NCBI GenBank assembly: GCA_035265935.1
Contig: DATFOC010000008.1
Coordinates: 31,438 to 95,437 of the forward strand
DNA: 64,000 nucleotides
Reading direction: 5' to 3'
From: JACDAN01 sp035265935
Lineage (GTDB): Bacteria; Actinomycetota; Thermoleophilia; Gaiellales; Gaiellaceae
Shown: positions 49,464-56,325 of the stretch, one piece after another
Numbering within the stretch: position 1 is the stretch's first letter
How the letters are laid out: each line of letters starts with the position of its first letter
Translations under genes and position numbers: made by a program
The notes under the pieces: generated by a model
Databases searched by the model: none
Seen by the model: the letters and a program-made list of their open reading frames with translations, nothing else
Told to the model about the DNA's origin: nothing

Positions 49464-50270
49464 ATGGAACGGGTGATCTGCACCCTCGGCGACCTGCTGC
49501 TGGACGTGGTCGTGAAGCTGAACCGGCCGCTCGCGGAGGGCGACGACACGCACGGAGAGACGCGTGCGGGCGCCGGCGGGCAGGCCGCGAACGTCGCCGC
49601 CTGGGCCGCTTCGCTCGGCGCCGAGGCGCGCTTCATCGGCAAGCGCGGTGCCGACGGCGCGGGCGAGCTCGTCGAATCCGACCTGCTCAAGCGGGCCGTC
49701 GACGTCCTCGGCCCGCCGCCGGTGGGCCGGAACGGCGTCGTCGTGTCTCTCGTCGAGCTCGACGGGAGCCGGACGATGGTCTCCGACCGCGGCGTCGCGC
49801 CGGACCTCGCGCCGGACGAGCTCGAGCCGGAGTGGTTCGAGGGCGCTGACTGGCTCCACCTGTCGGGCTACTCGCTGATGGGGGAGCCGATCGGCTCGGC
49901 CGCAGAGCGGGCGGTGGAGCTCGCACGCGAGGCCGGCGCGCGGATCAGCCTTGATCTCTCGTCGGTCAACCTGATCCGCGAGTTCGGCCGTGACCACCTC
50001 GCGGAACGCCTGGCACGGATCCGGCCGGACCTCGTCTTCGGGAACGAGGCGGAGCACGCGGAGCTGCCGGTCGCGGCGGAGCTGCGGATCACGAAGCGAG
50101 GGCCGCGGGGCGCGTCGATCGACGGGCGCAACCTGCCGCCAATCGAAGGCGAGGTGCTCGACACGACCGGAGCGGGTGATGCGCTCGCGGCCGGCTATCT
50201 GGTCGGCGGGGCCGAGCTCGCGATGGAGGCCGCGGCGCGGTGCGTCGCAAACCTCGGGACGATGCCGTGA
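49464..50270 (+). CDS. psuK: PfkB-family kinase, probable pseudouridine kinase
   Basis: The 268-residue ribokinase-like protein has GAGGQAANVAAWAASLGAEA, VGRNGVVVSLVE and the catalytic DTTGAGDALAAGYL. It overlaps psuG (GTGA), and kinases beside PsuG are usually pseudouridine kinases that make pseudouridine 5'-phosphate. The substrate is thus inferred from context; another nucleoside or sugar is possible. Confidence 0.8.
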   Translation: MERVICTLGDLLLDVVVKLNRPLAEGDDTHGETRAGAGGQAANVAAWAASLGAEARFIGKRGADGAGELVESDLLKRAVDVLGPPPVGRNGVVVSLVELDGSRTMVSDRGVAPDLAPDELEPEWFEGADWLHLSGYSLMGEPIGSAAERAVELAREAGARISLDLSSVNLIREFGRDHLAERLARIRPDLVFGNEAEHAELPVAAELRITKRGPRGASIDGRNLPPIEGEVLDTTGAGDALAAGYLVGGAELAMEAAARCVANLGTMP

Positions 50271-51121
50271 TCCGGATCTCGGACGAGGTGCGCGACGCCG
50301 ATGCCGTGGTCGCGCTCGAGACGACGATCGTCGCGCACGGCTTTCCCCCGGGGGAGGGCTCGGCGGTCGGGCTGGAGAGCGAACGGCGCGTGCGCGCCGC
50401 GGGCGCAGTGCCTGCAACGATCGGTGTGCTGGACGGTGAGGTCCGGGTCGGACTGAACGAGGGCGAGCTGGAGCGGTTCGACGCGTCGGCCCGGAAGGCC
50501 GGCCCCAGGGAGCTCGGCGTCTGCGTCGCCCGAGGCCAGACGGGGGCAACGACCGTGGGCGGAACCCTCGTCGTGTGCCGCACGGCCGGGATCCGGTTCA
50601 TGGGAACCGGCGGGATCGGCGGCGTCCACCGCGGCACGCGCTTCGACATCTCGGCAGACCTCCTCGAGCTCTCCCGCTCTCGAGTGGTCGTCGTGAGCTC
50701 CGGCGTGAAGTCGCTTCTCGACGTCGAGGCTACGGCGGAGATGCTGGAGACCCTCGGCGTCCCCGTGCTGGGCTGGCGGACGGCCACGATGCCGCGTTTC
50801 TATGACGCCAACGGCGGGCCGCCGGTCACCGACCGGGTCGAGACCGCCGAGGAGGCCGTGACCCTCGCCCGCGTCCACTGGGAGCTCGGCGGCTGCGGGA
50901 TCCTCGTCGCGCGCCCGCCGGACACGAGCATCGACGTCGACGACCTGATCGACGAGGCGCTGGAGGAGGCCGAGCGCGAGGGGATCGGCGGCCAGGCGGT
51001 GACGCCGTTCATCCTCTCGCGGCTCCACGAGCGGAGCGACGGACGGACGCTCGAGGTCAACAAGGAGCTCGCCGCCGCCAACGCAGGGCTCGCCGGGGAG
51101 CTCGCGGTGGAAGCGGCGTGA
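50267..51121 (+). CDS. psuG: Pseudouridine-5'-phosphate glycosidase
   Basis: PsuG splits pseudouridine 5'-phosphate to uracil and ribose-5-phosphate. Family segments: VALETTIVAHGFPPGEG, GATTVGGTLVVCRTAGI, MGTGGIGGVHRGTRFDIS, VVSSGVKSLLDVEATAEMLE and VNKELAAANAGLAGELA. GTG 50267 gives 284 residues, typical. Together with psuK it allows salvage of pseudouridine from RNA turnover. Confidence 0.93.
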   Translation: MIRISDEVRDADAVVALETTIVAHGFPPGEGSAVGLESERRVRAAGAVPATIGVLDGEVRVGLNEGELERFDASARKAGPRELGVCVARGQTGATTVGGTLVVCRTAGIRFMGTGGIGGVHRGTRFDISADLLELSRSRVVVVSSGVKSLLDVEATAEMLETLGVPVLGWRTATMPRFYDANGGPPVTDRVETAEEAVTLARVHWELGGCGILVARPPDTSIDVDDLIDEALEEAEREGIGGQAVTPFILSRLHERSDGRTLEVNKELAAANAGLAGELAVEAA

Positions 51122-52032
51122 CCAGGGAGCTGCGCTACGACTTCCCGGGCCTCCGGGTCGGCATCGCGGAGTACGAGGACGGCCCGACCGGTTGCACGGT
51201 CTTCCACCTTCCCCCCGGCGGCGCGGCCTGCTCGGTGGACATTCGTGGCGGCTCGCCCGGGACGATCGGCAACTACGAGTGGGCGCACGCAGTCTGCTTC
51301 GCGGGCGGTTCGATCTACGGGCTCGAGGCCGCGTGCGGGGTCGCCGCCGAGCTGATGGGCATGCGCGGCAACACGGTCGGGTGGGAGGACGTCGAGCTCG
51401 TCCTGGGCGCGATCGTCTACGACTTCGGCCGGCGCGACAACGCGATCTATCCCGACGCCGAGCTGGGCAGGCAGGCGCTGCGGGCGGCGAAGGAGGGCGT
51501 CTTCCCGCTCGGGAGGCGCGGGGCCGGCCGCTCGGTCACCGTCGGGAAGACCTTCGGGCTCGAGCAAGGCGAGTTTTCCGGCCAGGGCGGCGCATTCCGC
51601 GAGCTCGGCCCGACGAGGATCGGGGTGTTCACAGTCGTGAACGCGTTCGGCGCGATCGTCGACCGCGAAGGCACGGTCGTGCGCGGCCACTACGACGCGG
51701 ACCGGGACCTCCGATCGCCCCTGGTCGAGGCCTTGGAGGAGCAGCTGCCACAGACTGCGCCTGGGAACACGACGCTCACGCTCGTCGTCACGAACCAGCG
51801 GCTGACCCGGCGAGAGCTTCGCCAGCTCGGAGCGCAGGTGCACGCCTCGATGGCGCGCGCGATCCAGCCCTTCCATGCGCTCGTCGACGGCGACGTGCTC
51901 TACACGGTCTCGACGAACGAGGTGGAGAACGCCGAGCTCACGAGCATGAGCCTGGGGGTCGTCGCGTCGGAGCTTGCCTGGGACGCCGTGCTCAGCTGCG
52001 TTGACGACGAGCCCGCAGCCAGTACCGGATGA
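51118..52032 (+). CDS. P1/S58-family peptidase (DmpA-like)
   Basis: The 304-residue protein matches the S58/P1 family of Ntn-type aminopeptidases: FPGLRVGIAEYEDGPTGCTV, GGSPGTIGNYE, FAGGSIYGLEAACGVAAEL and GVFTVVNAFGAIVD. The usual GS or GT self-cleavage site is not obvious from reading. GTG 51118 overlaps psuG by 4 nt, so it belongs to the same operon, though its link to pseudouridine is unclear. Confidence 0.85.
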   Translation: MTRELRYDFPGLRVGIAEYEDGPTGCTVFHLPPGGAACSVDIRGGSPGTIGNYEWAHAVCFAGGSIYGLEAACGVAAELMGMRGNTVGWEDVELVLGAIVYDFGRRDNAIYPDAELGRQALRAAKEGVFPLGRRGAGRSVTVGKTFGLEQGEFSGQGGAFRELGPTRIGVFTVVNAFGAIVDREGTVVRGHYDADRDLRSPLVEALEEQLPQTAPGNTTLTLVVTNQRLTRRELRQLGAQVHASMARAIQPFHALVDGDVLYTVSTNEVENAELTSMSLGVVASELAWDAVLSCVDDEPAASTG

Positions 52033-52192
52033 AGTAGAGCGGGACGACGATTCCCGCCGCGAGAAACGTCGCGATCCCCCAGGCAGTCGCGTGCCTGTTC
52101 CCGTGGCGGTCGGCGTGGGCGAACACGGCCAGAGACGCAGCAGCCGCCAGCGCGGTGACGATGACGAACTCGCCGAAGCTCAGCCGGTACAC
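51992..52192 (-). CDS. Small two-helix membrane protein (66 residues)
   Basis: Two helices (FGEFVIVTALAAAASLAVFA and TAWGIATFLAAGIVVPLYFI) are separated by a His/Arg loop; the end is basic. It converges on and overlaps the S58 gene by 41 nt. GTG 52192 is preceded by TAGGCT by 7 nt. Function unknown. Confidence 0.6.
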   Translation of the reverse strand: MYRLSFGEFVIVTALAAAASLAVFAHADRHGNRHATAWGIATFLAAGIVVPLYFIRYWLRARRQRS

Positions 52193-52199
52193 CCGGCGG

Positions 52200-52205
52200 A
52201 GCCTA
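52200..52205 (-). promoter_or_regulatory. Predicted -10 box of the 66-residue membrane protein gene (TAGGCT)
   Basis: TAGGCT is followed by 7 nt and the GTG at 52192. Confidence 0.4.
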
Positions 52206-52209
52206 CGGG

Positions 52210-52500
52210 CTAAGCCTGCGTGATCCCGCCCAGGAACTCGTCGATCGAGAGCGCCGTCAGCGTCTGGAGCTTCGCGCTGCCCCTCGCGCCGAGCGCCACG
52301 GAGACGCGTGCAATCGTCGCGGGGTCGGGAGCCTCGACGACGTTCACGAAGTCGAACGGGCCCAGCGTCGCCCACTGGTGGAGCACCTTCGCGCCGAGCT
52401 CCTCCACGTCACGATTGACCTCCCTCAGCCGATCGGGATTCGCCTTCAGCGTCTGGACTCCCTGGGCAGTCAACGAGGTCAGCAGGATGTACGTCGGCAT
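52210..52500 (-). CDS. GYD-domain protein
   Basis: The 96-residue ferredoxin-fold protein matches the GYD family: MPTYILLTSLTAQGVQTL, LGAKVLHQWATLGPFDFVNV and a GSAKLQTLTAL C-terminus. Function unknown. It has AAAGGAG 5 nt before the ATG at 52500, a clear Shine-Dalgarno site. Confidence 0.85.
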   Translation of the reverse strand: MPTYILLTSLTAQGVQTLKANPDRLREVNRDVEELGAKVLHQWATLGPFDFVNVVEAPDPATIARVSVALGARGSAKLQTLTALSIDEFLGGITQA

Positions 52501-52531
52501 CGAAGCTCCTTTCGACGAGGATCCCGCGACT

Positions 52532-53191
52532 CTAGTGCTCCTCGAGCCGCGCCACCTGGTCCTCGTAGAGAAGGGCGGCAGCGAGGAAGAGGAGCGGTGA
52601 GAGCAGGAGCACGGCGATGAAGGCGGCCGCCCCCCGCGCCTGGTCGCCGAACTGGACGAGCAGGTAGCTGAGAACACCGGCGCTGATGAGCGCCACGATC
52701 GTGACGGCGGCCAGCGACCCGAGCGCGTGGGCGTAGTCCGCGCGGGCGAGCTGGATCGTTCTGCGAAACGCCCCGCCCAGGCCTCTCGACTCGAACATGG
52801 CTGCGGGCACCGCGAAACCGAGAAACGCAAACCAGATCAGGCCGGGCAGATAGAAGATCGCCACGAGCACCGGCAGGGGCAAGAAGACGAGGACCCCGGC
52901 CGCGAGCGCGACCCAGCTCGAGCCACTCTGGGGGCGGTCGCTCGCGATCCGGTTTGCGACGATCAGGCAGAGGCTGCCGATCAGCGCGAACAGCACGACG
53001 AACGCGAAGAGTCGCGCCGTCCGTTGTACGTCGCGCGCGGTCAGCAGCGCGAGCAGGACGCCGAGCAGCGTTGGCGGGATTCCCAGACCGACGGCACCCC
53101 AGAACCGCCTGCCGTAAAGCCGCATCGTCTCGGCCACGAGCTGGCCTGCCGTGCGCGTCTTGGGCGGCGCTGGAGGCGGGAGCTCGGGCAC
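52532..53191 (-). CDS. Multi-pass membrane protein of unknown function
   Basis: The 219-residue protein has a Pro-rich N-terminus and about five membrane helices, with a central amphipathic stretch (FRRTIQLARADYAHALGS) like DUF-type integral proteins related to the glycerophosphodiesterase membrane domain. GTG 53191 is preceded by TAGCGT by 6 nt. Function unknown. Confidence 0.7.
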   Translation of the reverse strand: MPELPPPAPPKTRTAGQLVAETMRLYGRRFWGAVGLGIPPTLLGVLLALLTARDVQRTARLFAFVVLFALIGSLCLIVANRIASDRPQSGSSWVALAAGVLVFLPLPVLVAIFYLPGLIWFAFLGFAVPAAMFESRGLGGAFRRTIQLARADYAHALGSLAAVTIVALISAGVLSYLLVQFGDQARGAAAFIAVLLLSPLLFLAAALLYEDQVARLEEH

Positions 53192-53197
53192 GAGTCA

Positions 53198-53203
53198 ACG
53201 CTA
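53198..53203 (-). promoter_or_regulatory. Predicted -10 box of the membrane protein gene (TAGCGT)
   Basis: TAGCGT is followed by 6 nt and the GTG at 53191. Confidence 0.4.
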
Positions 53204-53221
53204 ACGCCTCGGGTAGCGCCG

Positions 53222-53227
53222 TATATT
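53222..53227 (+). promoter_or_regulatory. Predicted -10 box of the cupin-fdh operon (TATATT)
   Basis: TATATT is followed by 6 nt and the GTG at 53234; it stands out in the surrounding GC-rich DNA. Confidence 0.6.
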
Positions 53228-53233
53228 TGCGCA

Positions 53234-53623
53234 GTGTCCTACCGCGCGGTCAGCCCGGACGAGCTCGAGTGGGAGACGCGCCCGACCGAGCCGGGCGAGC
53301 CGGGACGCCAGACGGGCCAGCTCTCCGAGCGGGCCGGCCTCCGGCACGCCCGTGCGAACCTCTGGCGCTACGAGCCGGGCGCAAAGGGTCGCCGCCACCG
53401 GCACCCGACCCAGGATGAGACCTTCGTCGTGATCCGCGGGTCGCTGACGATGTATCTCGGGGAGCCGCCCGAGCGCGTCGCAGTCGGCCAGGGCGGTGTG
53501 ATCCACGTCGAGGCCGAGACGCCGCTCCAGATCCGGAACGAGGGGGACGAGGAGCTGCTGCTCTACATCCACGGCTGGCCGCCTGAGAGCACCAATGCGG
53601 AGATCCTCGAGTCCGCGATCTAG
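53234..53623 (+). CDS. Cupin-domain protein
   Basis: The 129-residue protein has a cupin barrel: YEPGAKGRRHRHPTQDETFVVIRGSL carries the first motif with His residues and Glu for metal, and GGVIHVEAETPLQIRNEGDE the second, which lacks its His. GTG 53234 is fixed by the promoter. It lies 2 nt before the formate dehydrogenase gene, so the two are co-transcribed. It might sense or bind a small molecule; role unknown. Confidence 0.85.
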   Translation: MSYRAVSPDELEWETRPTEPGEPGRQTGQLSERAGLRHARANLWRYEPGAKGRRHRHPTQDETFVVIRGSLTMYLGEPPERVAVGQGGVIHVEAETPLQIRNEGDEELLLYIHGWPPESTNAEILESAI

Positions 53624-53625
53624 CG

Positions 53626-54825
53626 ATGGCGACCGTCCTGTGCGTGCTCTATGACGACCCGGTCGACGGGTACCCGACCTCGCACGCGCGGGACGACATC
53701 CCGACGATCGAGCGCTACCACGACGGCCAGACCACGCCGACTCCGTCCCGGATCGACTTCGACGGGGGTCAGCTGCTCGGCAGCGTCTCGGGCGAGCTCG
53801 GGCTGAGGCGCTTCCTCGAGGAGGGCGGCCACGGGTTCGTCGTGACGTCGGACAAGGACGGGCCCGAGTCCGTCTTCGAGCGCGAGCTCCCGGAAGCCGA
53901 GGTCGTGATCTCGCAGCCGTTCTGGCCCGCCTACCTGACCGCCGAGCGGATCGCGAAGGCGCCGAACCTCAAGCTCGCGGTCACGGCCGGGATCGGCTCC
54001 GACCACGTCGACCTCCAGGCGGCGGCCGAGCGGGGAATCACGGTCGCGGAGGTCACCTACTCGAACAGCATCAGCGTCTCCGAGCACGTCGTGATGCTGA
54101 TTCTCTCCCTCGTCCGGAACTACATCCCGTCCCATCAGTGGGTGCTGGACGGCGGCTGGAACATCGCGGACTGCGTGGCACGGTCGTACGACCTGGAGGG
54201 AATGCAGGTCGGGACCGTCGCCGCCGGCCGAATCGGCTCGGCAGTGCTTCGCCGCCTGAAGCCGTTCGAGGTCGGGCTCCACTACACCGACCGGCACCGC
54301 CTGTCCACCGAGGTCGAGGAGGAGCTCGGTGTCACGTTCCACGAGGACGTCGAGTCGCTCGTCTCTGTGTGCGACGTCGTGACGATCAACGCGCCGCTAC
54401 ACCCGGAGACGGAGCACATGTTCGACGACGAGCTGATCTCGAAGATGAAGCGCGGCGCGTATCTCGTGAACACCGCGCGGGGGAAGATCTGCGACCGCGA
54501 CGCCGTGGCACGGGCGTGCGAGAGCGGGCAGCTAGCCGGCTATGCGGGCGATGTCTGGTTCCCGCAGCCCGCGCCGAAGGACCATCCATGGCGGACGATG
54601 CCGCACCACGGGATGACGCCACACATATCGGGGTCGAGCCTCTCGGCCCAGGCCCGCTATGCGGCTGGCACGCGCGAGATCCTCGAGTGCTGGTTCGAAG
54701 GGCGCCCAATCCGGGAGGAGTACCTGATCATGGAGGCCGGCAAGCTCGCCGGCGCCGGCGCGCATTCCTACAGCGAGGGCGATGCGACGGGCGGCTCGGA
54801 AGAGGCCACCCGCTTCAAGACCTAG
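53626..54825 (+). CDS. fdh: NAD-dependent formate dehydrogenase
   Basis: The enzyme oxidises formate to CO2 with NAD. The 399-residue protein matches the methylotroph/plant type D-2-hydroxyacid dehydrogenase family: PFWPAYLTAERIAKAPNLK, TAGIGSDHVDLQ, SNSISVSEHVVM, a nucleotide loop VAAGRIGSAVLRRL, NTARGKICDRDAV (catalytic Arg) and MTPHISGSSLSAQARYA (catalytic His with Gln near by). The Rossmann loop reads AAGRIG where GxGxxG is usual. No metal subunit genes are present or needed. Confidence 0.93.
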   Translation: MATVLCVLYDDPVDGYPTSHARDDIPTIERYHDGQTTPTPSRIDFDGGQLLGSVSGELGLRRFLEEGGHGFVVTSDKDGPESVFERELPEAEVVISQPFWPAYLTAERIAKAPNLKLAVTAGIGSDHVDLQAAAERGITVAEVTYSNSISVSEHVVMLILSLVRNYIPSHQWVLDGGWNIADCVARSYDLEGMQVGTVAAGRIGSAVLRRLKPFEVGLHYTDRHRLSTEVEEELGVTFHEDVESLVSVCDVVTINAPLHPETEHMFDDELISKMKRGAYLVNTARGKICDRDAVARACESGQLAGYAGDVWFPQPAPKDHPWRTMPHHGMTPHISGSSLSAQARYAAGTREILECWFEGRPIREEYLIMEAGKLAGAGAHSYSEGDATGGSEEATRFKT

Positions 54826-56276
54826 GGCCGTCGGCCGCGGCTGACGACGAGGTCGACCTTGGCCAGCTCCGAAAGCCGGGCGCCAACGCGCGGGCGCTGC
54901 GAGATCACACGGCCGCTCTTCACGCGCGGCGAGTACGCCCGCTTGACCTTCCCGAGACGGCAGTTCGCGCGCACAAGTCGTCTGCGGGCGGCCGCGAGCT
55001 TCTGGCCTCGCACGGCCGGGACGACGCAGTATGGAATCGCAACGTAGCGCGCGATCGCGAAGTCCGCCGGCGCCTCGAACGGGACCTGCGACGTGTAGCC
55101 GGAGACGATGAGCTTCCCGTTCACCAGGAGGGCCGCATCGGTTGCGTCGTCCTGTGGGCGGAAATCTGTTGTCACCTTGCCGCTGCGCCCGAACGTCGAA
55201 TCGATCCGTCCACCGGCGGTGAGTCGGACAACGCCGAAATCGCTGAACTGGCCGCTCGCCTGGGTGCTCCCCGCGGCGATGATCTTTCCGTCCGGCTGCA
55301 GGACAGGCGTGACCAAGCCAAGGTCGGTCGCGGCCCGGCCACCGGCCCCGAACGAGCGGTCGACGCTGCCATCGGGGTTGAACCTCACGAGCCCGGTACC
55401 TCCGGTGAGGATCTTCCCGTCACGCAGGACGAGCACGTGGTCCGCGTAGGTGCCGGCCGGGCGGAACGAGGACACGACAACGATCCCGTCTCGGTCGAAG
55501 CTGGCATCGAGGCTGCCGTCCCCGTTGTACCGGGCCATCGCGATGTCGTAGCCGCCGGGGTTCGACCAGCCCGCGGCAATCAGCTTGCCGTCGGGCTGCA
55601 AGGCGAGATCGAACACGACCCCCGACGGGATCGGCGTCACTACGAGGCCGTCCCCGTCGAAGCTCGCGTCGAGCGACCCGTTCGGCAAGTACCTCGCGAC
55701 GGCGAACTCTCTCCTCGGTCGTGTGCTTCCCGCCGCGACGATCTTGCCGTCGGGCTGGATGAGGACGGCGCTCGCGCTGTCGATGCTGTTCGGCTCGAAC
55801 GTCGTCAGCACCTTGCCTCCATACCCGAAGGTGCTGTCCAGCGTGCCATCGCGGTTGTACCTCGCCAGAGCGAAGTCGAGCGGGCGAACTTGCGAGGGAA
55901 TCCCGGACCCGGCCGCGACGATCTTTCCGTCCGCCTGGATCGCGACGTCGTGTGCGCCGTCGGGCCCTCCGCCGAAGTCGGTCGTGACCTTGCCGTCCCT
56001 GTCGAAGGTTGCGTCGAGGGCGCCACGCGCCGTGTAGCGAGCGAGGACGAAGTCGTCCGACGGGCCCGGGTCGAAGCGAGTGCCTGCGAGGACCGCCTTT
56101 CCGTTCGCTTGCACAGCGAGACCCAAGGCTGTTTCGTTCCCGCCGAAGTCGGTAGTGACCTTGCCGTCCGAGCCGAAGGTCGGGTCGAGGTGGCCGCGAC
56201 CCGCCGGTAGTGCCGCCGCAAGCACCCCGGCAGCTGCGAGCCCCGTCAGCAACACAAGAGGGCGCCTCAGCCGCAA
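54822..56276 (-). CDS. Secreted delta-60 repeat protein with C-terminal PASTA domain
   Basis: A signal peptide is followed by seven delta-60 repeats, each starting LD-x-(T/S)F-x-x-x-G (for example LDPTFGSDGKVTTDFGG) with the AIQADGKIVAAG core, and a C-terminal PASTA-like domain (CVVPAVRGQKLAAARRRLVR). It is probably exported; PASTA may bind peptidoglycan. TTG 56276 lies 6 nt after TACGCT. Its stop shares CTAG with the fdh stop. Function unknown. Confidence 0.82.
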   Translation of the reverse strand: MRLRRPLVLLTGLAAAGVLAAALPAGRGHLDPTFGSDGKVTTDFGGNETALGLAVQANGKAVLAGTRFDPGPSDDFVLARYTARGALDATFDRDGKVTTDFGGGPDGAHDVAIQADGKIVAAGSGIPSQVRPLDFALARYNRDGTLDSTFGYGGKVLTTFEPNSIDSASAVLIQPDGKIVAAGSTRPRREFAVARYLPNGSLDASFDGDGLVVTPIPSGVVFDLALQPDGKLIAAGWSNPGGYDIAMARYNGDGSLDASFDRDGIVVVSSFRPAGTYADHVLVLRDGKILTGGTGLVRFNPDGSVDRSFGAGGRAATDLGLVTPVLQPDGKIIAAGSTQASGQFSDFGVVRLTAGGRIDSTFGRSGKVTTDFRPQDDATDAALLVNGKLIVSGYTSQVPFEAPADFAIARYVAIPYCVVPAVRGQKLAAARRRLVRANCRLGKVKRAYSPRVKSGRVISQRPRVGARLSELAKVDLVVSRGRRP

Positions 56277-56325
56277 GGTCCGAGCGTACTCCGATGCTTA
56301 CTGGGCAGTCAACGCCCGCCTCGCG

